Assembly (NCBI GenBank): GCA_022787425.1
Contig: JALFWB010000055.1
Coordinates: 27,032-91,031, forward strand
Direction of reading: 5' to 3'
Length of the DNA stretch: 64,000 nt
Source: Akkermansia sp.
GTDB taxonomy: Bacteria; Verrucomicrobiota; Verrucomicrobiia; Verrucomicrobiales; Akkermansiaceae
In this document: piece after piece, positions 14,712 to 23,629 of the stretch
Numbering within the stretch: position 1 is the first letter of the stretch
Layout: each line of letters opens with the position of its first letter
Translations under genes and position numbers: made by a program
Notes under the pieces: generated by a model
The model's input: only the letters and a program-made list of their open reading frames with translations
Database searches by the model: none
Told to the model about the DNA's origin: nothing

Positions 14712-15911
14712 ATGGCTAAACTCACTGTGCGCGACCTCGACGTCGCCGGCAAGGAAGTCCTCATGCGCGTGGACTTCAACGTTCCCATGAAGGATGGTGC
14801 CATCACCAACGATGCCCGTATCGTTGCGGCTCTGCCCACCATCAAGTACCTGCTGGACAAAGGCGCCCGCCTCGTCCTCTGCTCCCACCTCGGCCGCCCG
14901 GAGGGCACCGGCTACCAGGCCGAGTTCTCCCTGAAGGCTGCTGCCGATTGCCTTGCAGGCCACCTCGGCAAGCCCGTCGCTTTCGTGCCGGAGACCATCG
15001 GTGAGGCCGCTACCGCTGCCCGCGCTGCCCTCAAGGACGGCGATGTGCTGCTGCTGGACAACGTGCGCTTCGACAAGAAGGAGAAGAAGAACGACCCCGA
15101 GTTCGCCAAGAAGCTCCTGGGCGATGCCAAGCTCTATGTGAACGATGCGTTCGGTTCCGCTCACCGCGCTCACGCCTCCACGGAGGGTGTCACCCACTTT
15201 GCGGAGAAGTCCGCCATGGGCTTCCTCATCGAGCACGAGCTCGAGTACCTCGAGGGCAAGCTCGAGACCCCGGAGCAGCCCTTCGTCGTCATCATGGGCG
15301 GCGCTAAGGTCTCCGACAAGATCCAGGTGCTCTCCAAGCTCATGGAGAAGAGCCAGACCTTCATCATCGGCGGTGCTATGGCCAACACCTTCTTGGCCGC
15401 TCAGGGCAAGAACGTCGGTGCCTCCAAGATCGAGGCCGACAAGCTCGACCTGGCCAATCAGATTCTGGCGGATGCCGAGGCCAAGGGCGTCAAGTTCATC
15501 CTGCCGGCTGATACCCGCTACTCCTTCAAGTTCGAGGAGGGTGCCGAGACCTTCTGCACCGCTCCCTGGGCAGAGGGCGGCTCCGTGCCGGAGGGCGGCA
15601 TGGGCATCGACATCGGTGACAAGGCTATCGAGGAGTTCTGCTCCATCATTAAGTCCGCTAAGACCGTCCTCTGGAACGGCCCGATGGGCGTCTTCGAGCT
15701 CGACTCTTTCGCCACCGGCACCAAGAAGGTTGCCGAGTGCCTCGCTGAGAGTGACTGCACCTCCATCGTCGGCGGCGGTGACTCCGTGACGGCTGCCAAG
15801 AAGTTCAAGGTGGCGGACAAGCTCTCCTTCTGCTCCACCGGCGGCGGTGCCTCCCTGGAGCTCCTCGAGGGTAAGGTGCTTCCCGGCATCGGCTCCCTGA
15901 CGGACAAGTAA
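14712..15911 (+). CDS. pgk: Phosphoglycerate kinase
   Basis: Glycolytic enzyme converting 1,3-bisphosphoglycerate and ADP to 3-phosphoglycerate and ATP. The 399 residues match the family length. Motifs: RVDFNVPMK (about 18-26), SHLGRPEG (about 58-65), DNVRF, NDAFGSAHRAHAST, VIMGGAKVSDK, and the C-terminal nucleotide loop WNGPMGVFE with GGGDSVTAAKK. Codon use is strongly biased toward a few GC-rich codons, as expected for a highly expressed gene. It is monocistronic, with its own strong promoter and a following hairpin. Confidence 0.97.
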   Translation: MAKLTVRDLDVAGKEVLMRVDFNVPMKDGAITNDARIVAALPTIKYLLDKGARLVLCSHLGRPEGTGYQAEFSLKAAADCLAGHLGKPVAFVPETIGEAATAARAALKDGDVLLLDNVRFDKKEKKNDPEFAKKLLGDAKLYVNDAFGSAHRAHASTEGVTHFAEKSAMGFLIEHELEYLEGKLETPEQPFVVIMGGAKVSDKIQVLSKLMEKSQTFIIGGAMANTFLAAQGKNVGASKIEADKLDLANQILADAEAKGVKFILPADTRYSFKFEEGAETFCTAPWAEGGSVPEGGMGIDIGDKAIEEFCSIIKSAKTVLWNGPMGVFELDSFATGTKKVAECLAESDCTSIVGGGDSVTAAKKFKVADKLSFCSTGGGASLELLEGKVLPGIGSLTDK

Positions 15912-15943
15912 AACGCTTTCGTTTCATAGCAGGACACAATTCG

Positions 15944-15972
15944 GCGCGCGATCGGTTCTTCCGGTCGCGCGC
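15944..15972. terminator. Hairpin downstream of pgk
   Basis: Twelve-base stem (15944-15955 with 15961-15972, one G-T pair) around TTCTT. No T-run follows on the plus strand, so it may serve as an intrinsic terminator of weak type or as an mRNA 3' stabiliser. Confidence 0.55.
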
Positions 15973-16006
15973 TTGGGATTCTGCCGATGCCGCAGGGGAG
16001 AGGGGC

Positions 16007-16957
16007 CTAGAGGGCGGTGAGGATGCGGAGCATGCTGCTGAGCTCTGTGGCGCGGCGGAGGGTGTATTCCTGCTCCGGGGAGAAGTCCGGGTAGCAGAAC
16101 GCGAGGTATTTCTTGAGGCGGTTGCAGTGTCCGGCGGGGGTGCGCTTGGTGTGCAGGGTGCGGCCTATTTCCTCGGCCAGGATGGTGAAGTAGGCAGCGC
16201 GTTCGGCGCGGGAGGGGGCGGGGCCGCCGCGCAGCATGCGGAAGATAAAAGGATTGCGGACGGCACCGCGACCGATGAGAATGCCCGCAGGGGTGATGCG
16301 CAGGACATCTGCAGCCTGTTGCGGGGTGGTGATGTCTCCGTTGCCCAAGACCGGGCAGGGGAGGGTACGCACCGCGAGCGTCAGGGAGGCGATGTGGGGC
16401 ACCCCGCCGTAGAGTTGGCGGCGGGTGCGGGCGTGTACCATGACGCCATCCGGTTGCGCTTCGGTTAACAATTCCAGCAGGCGGGGAAACTCCTCGGGGG
16501 AGTCCCAACCAAGGCGGCATTTAACACTGAATTGTCCCGCCGGTACGATGCGGCGCAGGGCATTCAGGCAGTCCGTCAGCCTCGGCAGGTCGCGCAGCAG
16601 GCCCGCCCCGGCGTGGTGACGGTTCACCAGCGGCGAGGGGCAGCCTGCGTTGAGATTGATACCCGCGATGGGCAGGGCGAGCAGACGCTCGGCATCGCGG
16701 GACAGGGCGCCGGGCTCACTGCCGGCCAGTTGGGCGTGGATGGGCACTCCTGTCTCGTTCTCGAGGATGCAGCGCAGGTTCTCCTCCCCCATGGCACAGG
16801 TGGTGGGGGTGCTGCGGAAGTATGGGGTAATAAAGAAGTCCGGCAGCGAACCGAGACGATGCAGGGTGCGCATGAAGGCGAGGTCCGTGACGTCCTGCAT
16901 GGGCGCGAGGCCCACGCTTGCCCGGAGCTCCGCTTTGTTACAGGTGCATGAAGTCAT
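16007..16957 (-). CDS. dus: tRNA-dihydrouridine synthase family protein
   Basis: FMN-dependent enzyme reducing uridines in tRNA. Motifs: GLAPMQDVTDLAFMR near the N-terminus (FMN site), INLNAGCPSP with the catalytic cysteine (about residues 91-100), the lysine segment SVKCRLGWD, MVHARTRRQLYGG and GNGDI with a later ILIGRGAVRNPF. The subgroup (A, B or C) cannot be decided. The ATG at 16957 lies inside the end of the upstream gene (20-base overlap), so it is read as the second gene of a leftward pair. Confidence 0.88.
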   Translation of the reverse strand: MTSCTCNKAELRASVGLAPMQDVTDLAFMRTLHRLGSLPDFFITPYFRSTPTTCAMGEENLRCILENETGVPIHAQLAGSEPGALSRDAERLLALPIAGINLNAGCPSPLVNRHHAGAGLLRDLPRLTDCLNALRRIVPAGQFSVKCRLGWDSPEEFPRLLELLTEAQPDGVMVHARTRRQLYGGVPHIASLTLAVRTLPCPVLGNGDITTPQQAADVLRITPAGILIGRGAVRNPFIFRMLRGGPAPSRAERAAYFTILAEEIGRTLHTKRTPAGHCNRLKKYLAFCYPDFSPEQEYTLRRATELSSMLRILTAL

Positions 16958-17849
16958 CGGCGGGCGCGCGGTAAGGCTTCGCGGGGTCCTCACGCCATAT
17001 CCTCAGACGGATGAGGGGCAGGGGGGCACCCTCCGGAATGGGCTGAATAGCGCATGCAGAAGGTAAGCGGGCCTCCCCGCCGAGCACGCTGATTTGATTA
17101 CCGAGGCGCAGGGCGAGCAGGCGGCAGCCCTCTCCGGCCTGCGCGGCGGCTGCGCTTTCCGCTTGCCCGGGGATGGTGAAGGACCACGACGAGCCGACGG
17201 GAACCTGCGGCGCAATCTGCCGGAGACTCAGGGGAAGGTCCTCGAAGCGCAGCGGGAGGGTGCGGCGGGTGTAATAGGCGACACCGAGCTCTAAGGTGAC
17301 TCGGTTAGCTTGTGAAAAAGGGGTGTCGCCGGGCTCTGTTTGCAGCAATACACCATTGGAGAAAGACACCGTCCCCGGGGCGGCAGCGCGTTCCTGCAGC
17401 AGCTTCTGCTCGCGCTCCTGCTCACGCTTCAGGCAGCGGGGGCGGTACTGTTGCATCAACAGGGCATCGCAGCGTTCGCACTCGCGGCGCATAGCCGGTG
17501 CATCCGTGGCAGCGCGCGCCAAGTTGTCCCTCAGAATTTGCATGGCGGCGGCGGGGTCGAAATCCCCCCGGGCGAAGCGCAGATATTTTTCCGCACAATC
17601 CACGGCAGCGGGGTGAGCTCCCTCCGGGGCTTTCCCGGTCTCCAGGGCTTGCTGCAACTGTTGCACGAAGAGCTCAGCGGAGAAGGGGAGCCCCTGCTGC
17701 CGACTGCGCTCCTGCCATTGGCTGATCACCGGTGCCAGGCTGTTACCGATGTAGCTCTCCAAGCAGCGCGCCACCTCCGGTGCTGCCTCCTGCGCCGGGC
17801 ACACGAGCACGGTTGTGCCGGCCATCATGATGGTGAGGATTTTCTGCAT
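16938..17849 (-). CDS. Secreted protein with degenerate FKBP-like C-terminal domain
   Basis: 303 residues beginning with a signal peptide (MQKILTIMMAGTTVLVCPAQ). Residues 25-150 are helical and charged, like the dimerisation domain of FkpA/FklB-type prolyl isomerases. A following segment (GVLLQTEPGDTPFSQANRVT, later QVPVGSSWSFTIPG) resembles the FKBP core, but the usual VHYxGxLxDGxxFDSS active-site strand is not conserved. It may be a periplasmic chaperone that has lost isomerase activity; this is inference at modest confidence. First gene of the pair with dus. Confidence 0.55.
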   Translation of the reverse strand: MQKILTIMMAGTTVLVCPAQEAAPEVARCLESYIGNSLAPVISQWQERSRQQGLPFSAELFVQQLQQALETGKAPEGAHPAAVDCAEKYLRFARGDFDPAAAMQILRDNLARAATDAPAMRRECERCDALLMQQYRPRCLKREQEREQKLLQERAAAPGTVSFSNGVLLQTEPGDTPFSQANRVTLELGVAYYTRRTLPLRFEDLPLSLRQIAPQVPVGSSWSFTIPGQAESAAAAQAGEGCRLLALRLGNQISVLGGEARLPSACAIQPIPEGAPLPLIRLRIWREDPAKPYRAPADDFMHL

Positions 17850-17858
17850 AGCTGCCCC

Positions 17859-17888
17859 ATTGTACACCACCGGACGCCCCCTGCGCAA
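17859..17888 (-). promoter_or_regulatory. Promoter of the FKBP-like gene, leaderless type
   Basis: TTGCGC (17883-17888), 18 bases, TACAAT (17859-17864), nine bases to the ATG. Confidence 0.6.
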
Positions 17889-17969
17889 GTTCAATCTGCG
17901 GGGATGACGGAGAAGGGGGCTCGCGTGAATGCATCGAACAAAAGAATAGCGGCATGATTCATTTGCTGC

Positions 17970-17998
17970 TTGACCCCTCGGGGGTGCTGTGGTAGGAT
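17970..17998 (+). promoter_or_regulatory. Promoter of the ABC importer operon, leaderless type
   Basis: TTGACC (17970-17975), 17-base spacer ending GTGG, TAGGAT (17993-17998), seven bases to the ATG at 18006. This fixes the start: the upstream in-frame ATGs overlap the promoter. Confidence 0.72.
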
Positions 17999-18005
17999 GT
18001 GGGGG

Positions 18006-18989
18006 ATGAAGAGGTTTTGGACCGGAATGGTGATGTGGGTGCTGATTGCGCTTCTGTTAGCGGGGTGCAATCGGGAGGATCCGCACAGTAAGGTGATCCG
18101 CATGGGGAGTTTCCCTAACATTACCCATGTGCAGGCACTGGTGGCGCGGAACATGGCGCGGCACGGGGAGGGTTGGTTCGAGCGTTACCTGCCCGGTTAC
18201 CGCTTCGAGTGGTATACCTACAATGCCGGGCCCTCCGCCATGGAGGCTATTTTCGGGCGCACGGTGGATTTAACCTATGTCGGGCCCAGTCCGGCGATCA
18301 ATGCCTACGCCGTGTCCGCCGGGCGGGAGGTGCGTCTGCTGGCGGGCGCGGTCAACGGTGGGGCGGCGCTGATGGTGAGCCCCGGCTTTTCCCCCGAGGG
18401 ACCGGCGGATTTTCGCCATAAGCGGGTGGCGACGCCTCAGTTAGGTAATACACAGGATGTTTCGTGCCGTGCTTGGTTGGCAAAAAATGGGCTGCATTGC
18501 ACGCTGGAGGGCAGCGGGGATTGCCGTGTGATGCCGACCCCGAATGCCATGCAGTTGCAGCTGATGCAGCAGGGGGAGCTGGATGCCTGCTGGACGGTGG
18601 AGCCCTGGGTCTCCCGCTTGGAGGAAAAAGCAGGCGCGAAGGTTTTTGTGCAGGAGCCCGGTGTGGTGACAACCGTGCTGGCCGGGCGCGTGGCTTGGCT
18701 GCGTGCTCACCCGGCGGAGGCGAAGGCTCTGCAGAAGGCACACAGCGAGCTGACGCAGTGGATTATCGACCACCCGGCGGAGGCCAAGGATCGCGTTCTG
18801 GAGGAGCTCAATGCCCTCACGCAGTCTAACCTTGATCGCTCGATTGTGGAGTCTGCTTGGAAGCGACTTACGCTGACGGATCAGGTGGACGTGCCGGGGC
18901 TGGAGCAGTTTGTGCGCGATGCGCAGTCGGCGGACCTGCTGGACCGTGTGCCGCCGATCAATGATATGATTTACCGAGATAACCTTTGA
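18006..18989 (+). CDS. ABC transporter substrate-binding lipoprotein, SsuA/NrtA/TauA type
   Basis: Binding protein that would deliver a small anionic ligand to the importer encoded by the next two genes. It is 327 residues with a lipoprotein signal ending LLLAGC. The mature part carries the NMT1/SsuA pattern: IRMGSFPNITHVQALVARN, then DLTYVGPSPAINAY and GELDACWTVEPWVSRLE. The ligand cannot be read from sequence; sulfonates, taurine, nitrate and thiamin-pyrimidine all fit the family. Followed by the ATPase after three bases. Confidence 0.85.
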   Translation: MKRFWTGMVMWVLIALLLAGCNREDPHSKVIRMGSFPNITHVQALVARNMARHGEGWFERYLPGYRFEWYTYNAGPSAMEAIFGRTVDLTYVGPSPAINAYAVSAGREVRLLAGAVNGGAALMVSPGFSPEGPADFRHKRVATPQLGNTQDVSCRAWLAKNGLHCTLEGSGDCRVMPTPNAMQLQLMQQGELDACWTVEPWVSRLEEKAGAKVFVQEPGVVTTVLAGRVAWLRAHPAEAKALQKAHSELTQWIIDHPAEAKDRVLEELNALTQSNLDRSIVESAWKRLTLTDQVDVPGLEQFVRDAQSADLLDRVPPINDMIYRDNL

Positions 18990-18992
18990 TTT

Positions 18993-19796
18993 ATGGAGAA
19001 AATACATGAGGAAATTCACGCATTCCCCACGGCTAAGCTGAGCGTGGAGCATGTGTGCAAGAGTTTTGATACGAGCCGGGGCCGGGTGCAGGCCTTGGAT
19101 GATGTGTCGTTGACCATCAGCGAGGGCGAATTCGTTTGCCTGCTGGGGCCCAGTGGCTGCGGTAAGTCGACCCTGCTGAATATCATTGCGGGCCTGGAGA
19201 AGCCGGACAGCGGGATGGCGCTCATTGACGGCACCCCCGTTACCGGTCCGGGGCGGGATCGCATGGTGATGTTCCAGGAGCACGCGCTCTTCCCTTGGTT
19301 GGATGTCATCGGGAATGTGATGTTCGGCCTGCGCCAGAAACCGAACCTGACGAATAAGGAGCGGCTGGAGGTGGCTAAGTATTACCTCTTCCTGGTGAAG
19401 ATGGATAAATTCTCCCACAGTAACATCCACGAGCTCTCCGGCGGTATGCGTCAGCGCGTGGCATTGGCGCGCTCGTTGGCCCCGAATCCCAAGGTGCTGC
19501 TGATGGATGAGCCCTTCTCCGCGCTGGATGCCATGACGCGTGAGCGCTTGTACGGAGATATTCAGGAGATTTGGGAGAAGCGTCGCAAGACAATCGTGTT
19601 TGTAACGCACAACGTGCGCGAGGCCGTTTGCCTGGGCAATCGCGTGGTGCTGCTGTCGCCGCATCCCGGGCGTCTGCGTGAGATTTTCAACATCAATCTG
19701 CCGCATCCGCGCAATATCAATGACACTGAGCTGGCCGAGCAGGCAACTCTCATCACCGCTGCTTTGAAAAATTACAGTTCACCGCAAGACAACTGA
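18993..19796 (+). CDS. ABC transporter ATP-binding protein, SsuB/TauB type
   Basis: Cytoplasmic ATPase of the importer, 267 residues. Walker A GPSGCGKST (about 49-57), Q-loop VMFQEHALFPW, signature LSGGMRQRVALARSL, Walker B VLLMDEPFSALD and the switch histidine VTHNV are all present and intact. It lies between the binding-protein and permease genes with gaps of 3 and 8 bases, without Shine-Dalgarno sequences. Confidence 0.92.
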   Translation: MEKIHEEIHAFPTAKLSVEHVCKSFDTSRGRVQALDDVSLTISEGEFVCLLGPSGCGKSTLLNIIAGLEKPDSGMALIDGTPVTGPGRDRMVMFQEHALFPWLDVIGNVMFGLRQKPNLTNKERLEVAKYYLFLVKMDKFSHSNIHELSGGMRQRVALARSLAPNPKVLLMDEPFSALDAMTRERLYGDIQEIWEKRRKTIVFVTHNVREAVCLGNRVVLLSPHPGRLREIFNINLPHPRNINDTELAEQATLITAALKNYSSPQDN

Positions 19797-19804
19797 AGAT
19801 AATC

Positions 19805-20596
19805 ATGAGAACTTTTCTGACAACACTGATTTTTTTCCTCCTTCTTTTGGTCGTTTGGGCAGCCCTGACGGGGGATCTGAGTTGCCTGGGGATGCAGGAT
19901 GCGCTGTGGTCGCCCTATGTGCTGCCGCCGCCGAGCACGGTGCTGCATTATCTGTGGGATAACTGCGTGAACGGCAAGATTCCGCTGGCCATGCTGGTGA
20001 CCCTGCGGCGTCTGCTCATCGGCTACTGCATCGGGCTGCTCATCGGTGTGCCTTTGGGGATGCTGGCGGCGCGGTTCAAGGTATTAAATGACACGCTGGG
20101 GATGCTGGCCATGGGTTTGCAGGCCCTGCCGAGTGTGTGCTGGGTACCGCTGGCCTGCATTTGGTTCGGGCAGACGGAGGCGGCGCTGCTGTTCGTGGTG
20201 ATTATGGGTACACTGTGGAGCGTGCTGCTCTCTACCGAAAACGGCATGAAGAGTGTGCCGCCCATCTACGCGCGGGCCGCTCGCACCATGGGCGCTTCCC
20301 GCCTGTATACGCTCACGTTTGTCACGCTGCCTGCGTCCGCCCCCTTCGTGGTGAGCGGTATGAAGCAGGGCTGGGCTTTCGCTTGGCGTTCCCTGATGGC
20401 GGCGGAAATCTACGTTTCCGTGGTGTCCGGTTTCGGTATCGGTCAGTACCTGCACTACGGGCGCGAGCTGCAGCGCATGTATCAGGTGATCGGTATCATG
20501 CTGATTATCATCCTCATCGGTTTGTTAGCGGATAAAATCATCTTCTCGCCGGTGGAGGCTTGGTTGCACCGCAAGTGGGGAACGGGTAAGGAGTGA
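19805..20596 (+). CDS. ABC transporter permease, SsuC/TauC type
   Basis: Membrane channel of the importer, 263 residues with about six hydrophobic segments. The EAA loop that docks on the ATPase is visible around ARTMGASRLYTLTFVTLPAS (residues about 158-177). The gene overlaps the next start codon by one base (TGATG), so the oxidase gene is translationally coupled. Confidence 0.9.
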   Translation: MRTFLTTLIFFLLLLVVWAALTGDLSCLGMQDALWSPYVLPPPSTVLHYLWDNCVNGKIPLAMLVTLRRLLIGYCIGLLIGVPLGMLAARFKVLNDTLGMLAMGLQALPSVCWVPLACIWFGQTEAALLFVVIMGTLWSVLLSTENGMKSVPPIYARAARTMGASRLYTLTFVTLPASAPFVVSGMKQGWAFAWRSLMAAEIYVSVVSGFGIGQYLHYGRELQRMYQVIGIMLIIILIGLLADKIIFSPVEAWLHRKWGTGKE

Positions 20597-21975
20597 TGAA
20601 GACGGACTGGATAGACGAGCTGAAGCAGCTGCTCCCGGAGAGTACCTTCACGGACGCCGAGACGCTGGCAGCGCACAGCGGGGATAAATGGCACGCGGCG
20701 TCTCTGCCGCAGGCGGTGGTCTTGGCTCGAAGCACGGAGGAGGTAGCGGCGGCAGTGAGCCTTGCCGCCCGCTGCGGGGTGCCTGTTACGCCGCGCGGGG
20801 CAGGGGTTGGCTATGTGGGGGGCTGTGTGCCCTGCCGGGGCGGGCTGGTGATCAGCACGATGCGCATGAATAGCATTCTCGAGGTAAACCCTGCGGATGG
20901 TGTGGCGGTGGTGCAGCCGGGGGTGCTGACGGCAGATTTGCAGGCGGCTGCGGCGGCCGTGGGTTGGTTCTATCCGCCGGATCCCGCATCGCGCAGGGAA
21001 AGCAGCATCGGCGGTAATATCGCCACGAATGCGGGGGGGCCTCGTTGCCTCAAGTACGGTGTGACGCGCTCCTATGTGCTGGGGCTGGAGGTGGTGTTGG
21101 CCGATGGGCGGGTGCTGCGCTGCGGCGGCCGCACGCATAAAAATAAACAGGGCTTTGATTTGGTAGGTCTTTTCTGCGGCAGCGAGGGGATGCTGGGTAT
21201 CATCACGGAGGCCACGCTGCGGCTCATTCCTGCCCCTCAGACGCGCGCCGCCCTGCGGGCTTGCTTCCCGCGCTTTGCCCGGGCGGCGCAGGCCGTGCAG
21301 GACGTGTTGCAGGCGGGGCATCTTCCCTGCGCCATTGAGATAACGGATGCTTTCACTCTGCGGGCGGCGCGTGCCTATCTGGGCGCGGATGCCCTGCCTG
21401 CGGAGGCGGAGGGTCACATCATCATCGAGGTGGACGGCCGCGCGGATGCCGTGACACGCGAGCAGGCGGAGATTGCCGACATCCTGCGTGCTGCGGGGGC
21501 TGTGGATGTGGTCGCTGCGACCACGGAGGCGGAGGTGGAGCAGATCTGGCAGCTGCGCCGCGAGTTCTCCTACAGCCTGAAGGCCACGGGCCTCACCAAG
21601 CTGAACGAGGATATTGTTATCCCCCGCTCGCGCTTGGTGGATTTGGTGGAGTTCTGTGCCGACCTGCAGCGCGAAACCGGCATGCCCGTGGCCTGTTTCG
21701 GTCACTCCGGCGATGGCAATATTCACACCAATATCATGGTCCCCAAGGACGCCCGGGGTCGCGACATCCGTCCCCCCGCCGATGCCTTGGTCCACCGCCT
21801 CTTCGACTGGGTTCTCTCCCACGGCGGCAGCATCACCGGTGAACACGGCATCGGCCTGGCCAAAGCACCTTGGTTCCCCACCGCCATCGGCCCCGTCGCC
21901 CTCTCCCTCCACCGCACCCTCAAACAGGCTCTCGACCCCCAAGGCCTCCTCAACCCCGGCAAAATGGGGCTGTGA
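20596..21975 (+). CDS. FAD-linked oxidase, GlcD/D-lactate dehydrogenase type
   Basis: Flavoprotein of the PCMH-type FAD-binding family that oxidises a 2-hydroxy acid. The 459 residues include PVTPRGAGVGYVGGCVP (FAD-binding, about 61-77), SRRESSIGGNIATNAGGPR (about 132-150), YVLGLEVVLADG, the substrate-side motif CFGHSGDGNIHTNI and the closing GEHGIGLAK and GLLNPGKMG, all as in GlcD. Coupling to a sulfonate-type importer suggests catabolism of a sulfonated or hydroxylated acid, for example a sulfolactate-like compound; this is inference. ATG 20596 and GTG 20593 are both possible starts. Confidence 0.85.
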   Translation: MKTDWIDELKQLLPESTFTDAETLAAHSGDKWHAASLPQAVVLARSTEEVAAAVSLAARCGVPVTPRGAGVGYVGGCVPCRGGLVISTMRMNSILEVNPADGVAVVQPGVLTADLQAAAAAVGWFYPPDPASRRESSIGGNIATNAGGPRCLKYGVTRSYVLGLEVVLADGRVLRCGGRTHKNKQGFDLVGLFCGSEGMLGIITEATLRLIPAPQTRAALRACFPRFARAAQAVQDVLQAGHLPCAIEITDAFTLRAARAYLGADALPAEAEGHIIIEVDGRADAVTREQAEIADILRAAGAVDVVAATTEAEVEQIWQLRREFSYSLKATGLTKLNEDIVIPRSRLVDLVEFCADLQRETGMPVACFGHSGDGNIHTNIMVPKDARGRDIRPPADALVHRLFDWVLSHGGSITGEHGIGLAKAPWFPTAIGPVALSLHRTLKQALDPQGLLNPGKMGL

Positions 21976-22055
21976 TATCCGCAGCGGGTGCTCCGTTGGT
22001 CATCCGCTGCAGGGATCGGAGCGGGGCAGAAAAATGCAGGTGGCAGAGATACGGC

Positions 22056-22083
22056 TTGACAGTGGGGGAGGGTGGTGTATGAT
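22056..22083 (+). promoter_or_regulatory. Promoter of the 188-residue membrane protein gene, leaderless type
   Basis: TTGACA (22056-22061), 16 bases, TATGAT (22078-22083), six bases to the ATG at 22090. The ATG at 22072 lies inside the promoter and is rejected. Confidence 0.7.
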
Positions 22084-22089
22084 GAAGAC

Positions 22090-22656
22090 ATGTACGTTGC
22101 TGTTCTTTTGGGGCATTTGGTTGCGCTGCTCTTTGCTTTTTGCGGGGTGGTGAATTTGTTCTATTTGGATTTCAGCCAAGAGATGGGTGCCCATGCCTTC
22201 TTTGTGCAGTTGGCGCAGGCGGCGTGGCCGCTGGCGGTGGGAACCGGGCTGTATGTGCTGGTGCAGGCGGCGATGTTGCTGGAGCGGCTGGTGATTGTTT
22301 CTGAGAATCCCGCTGTGCCGGAGGCGGAGAAGAAGAGTGCCAGGAGTGAGGGGAAGAAGAGCAGTCGTGCGGAAGCTGCGTTGCAACCGGGACCATTGCC
22401 TGCGGCGCAGGTTGTGCGGCGTCCCTTCGGTGATGCGGCTCAGCCGAGCTCGGTATCATCGGCCCGACCGGCCGCAGTGCAGGCACATGCGCCTGAGGGG
22501 GCTCCGGTTGCCGTGCCTCAGCCGGTGGTGACGACACCCCCGGTTCTTCCTGCCGCGCCGGAGGAGAAGAAACAGGCGGAGGTGCCCTCGCCGGAGAAAA
22601 ATAAGGTTCCCGAGCCCCCGGCGGAGCAGGGTCCCCGGTTTTTCAAGCTGAACTGA
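22090..22656 (+). CDS. Hypothetical membrane protein with Pro/Ala-rich tail
   Basis: 188 residues: two hydrophobic segments (about 3-22 and 38-65) followed by a disordered cytoplasmic or periplasmic tail rich in Pro, Ala, Glu and Lys that ends GPRFFKLN. I do not recognise the family. It sits four bases before the sugar-kinase gene, and the three genes to 24912 appear to form one transcript. Confidence 0.6.
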   Translation: MYVAVLLGHLVALLFAFCGVVNLFYLDFSQEMGAHAFFVQLAQAAWPLAVGTGLYVLVQAAMLLERLVIVSENPAVPEAEKKSARSEGKKSSRAEAALQPGPLPAAQVVRRPFGDAAQPSSVSSARPAAVQAHAPEGAPVAVPQPVVTTPPVLPAAPEEKKQAEVPSPEKNKVPEPPAEQGPRFFKLN

Positions 22657-22660
22657 GGTA

Positions 22661-23629
22661 ATGAGTGGCGCATCACCGGAGACGGCGCGCAGGGCTTTGT
22701 CGGCCTTGGCGCGGCAGACGGAACGGACGGTGCCGGAGTCGGCGTGGCAGGCCGTTTCCGCCGGGGCATCTGGGCGCAGAATCATGCGTTCCGCCGGGGT
22801 GCTGGGTATTTACTGGACCGCCGACCGCGCGGACAACGCCTCGTTTGTGCCTGCTGCGCGGCATTTGGCCGCAGCGGGGGTGCAGGTGCCTGCGGTGTTG
22901 GCGGCGGAGGACCTCGGCGCCGGGTGCGGGGCCTGCTTGGTCACCGACTTGGGGGACCGCGACCTGTTGAGCCTCAAAAACGCGCCTTGGGAGGAGCGGC
23001 GGGCGGCGTATGCCCTTGCCTTCGAGGCCCTGTTGCCGTTGCATCGGCTGAAGCCTGATTGGCCGCTGCAGCCCGCCTTCGATGCCGACCTCTACCGCTG
23101 GGAGCAGGAGTACTTCGCCCGCCACTTGGTAGGCCGCCACTTCGGCGGAGATACCGATGCCTTGTTAGCCTGCCCCGCGCTGCGCGAGCTTGCCGATTGG
23201 CTTGAAGCCCTGCCGAGGGGTCCCGTGCACCGCGACTGCCAGAGCCAGAACATCATGCTCTGCGACGGCAAGGCTTGGTTGATTGATTTCCAAGGCATGC
23301 GCCTCGGGCGGTGGGAGTACGACCTCGCCTCCCTGATCTACGACCCGTACATGGACTTCAGCGAGCCGGAACGCGCCGAGCTGTTGCAGCTGTGGCAGCA
23401 GGCGGGCGGCCCGCAGCCGGACCCCGCCGTGCTCACCGCCTGTGCCCAGCAGCGCATCATGCAGGCTCTCGGTGCCTTTGCTAACATTGCCTATCATCAG
23501 GGGAAGGACTGGTACCTCTCCGTGATTCCCGCCGGGCTGAATGCCCTGCGCCGTGTCTGCCGCTCGGCGCCTTCCGGAAGCCCCGCAGCCCGTGTTGCCG
23601 CATGTCTTCTTCCTCTCCTCGGCGCCTGA
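22661..23629 (+). CDS. AmgK-like amino-sugar/aminoglycoside phosphotransferase family kinase
   Basis: Kinase of the APH/ChoK superfamily most like AmgK, which phosphorylates N-acetylmuramate and N-acetylglucosamine at the anomeric carbon during wall recycling. The catalytic loop VHRDCQSQNIML (about 188-199) and the metal-binding segment WLIDFQGMRLGRWEYDLASL (about 206-225) match that subgroup closely. No murU partner lies in the window. Its last 28 bases overlap the next gene, which implies coupled expression. Confidence 0.78.
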   Translation: MSGASPETARRALSALARQTERTVPESAWQAVSAGASGRRIMRSAGVLGIYWTADRADNASFVPAARHLAAAGVQVPAVLAAEDLGAGCGACLVTDLGDRDLLSLKNAPWEERRAAYALAFEALLPLHRLKPDWPLQPAFDADLYRWEQEYFARHLVGRHFGGDTDALLACPALRELADWLEALPRGPVHRDCQSQNIMLCDGKAWLIDFQGMRLGRWEYDLASLIYDPYMDFSEPERAELLQLWQQAGGPQPDPAVLTACAQQRIMQALGAFANIAYHQGKDWYLSVIPAGLNALRRVCRSAPSGSPAARVAACLLPLLGA

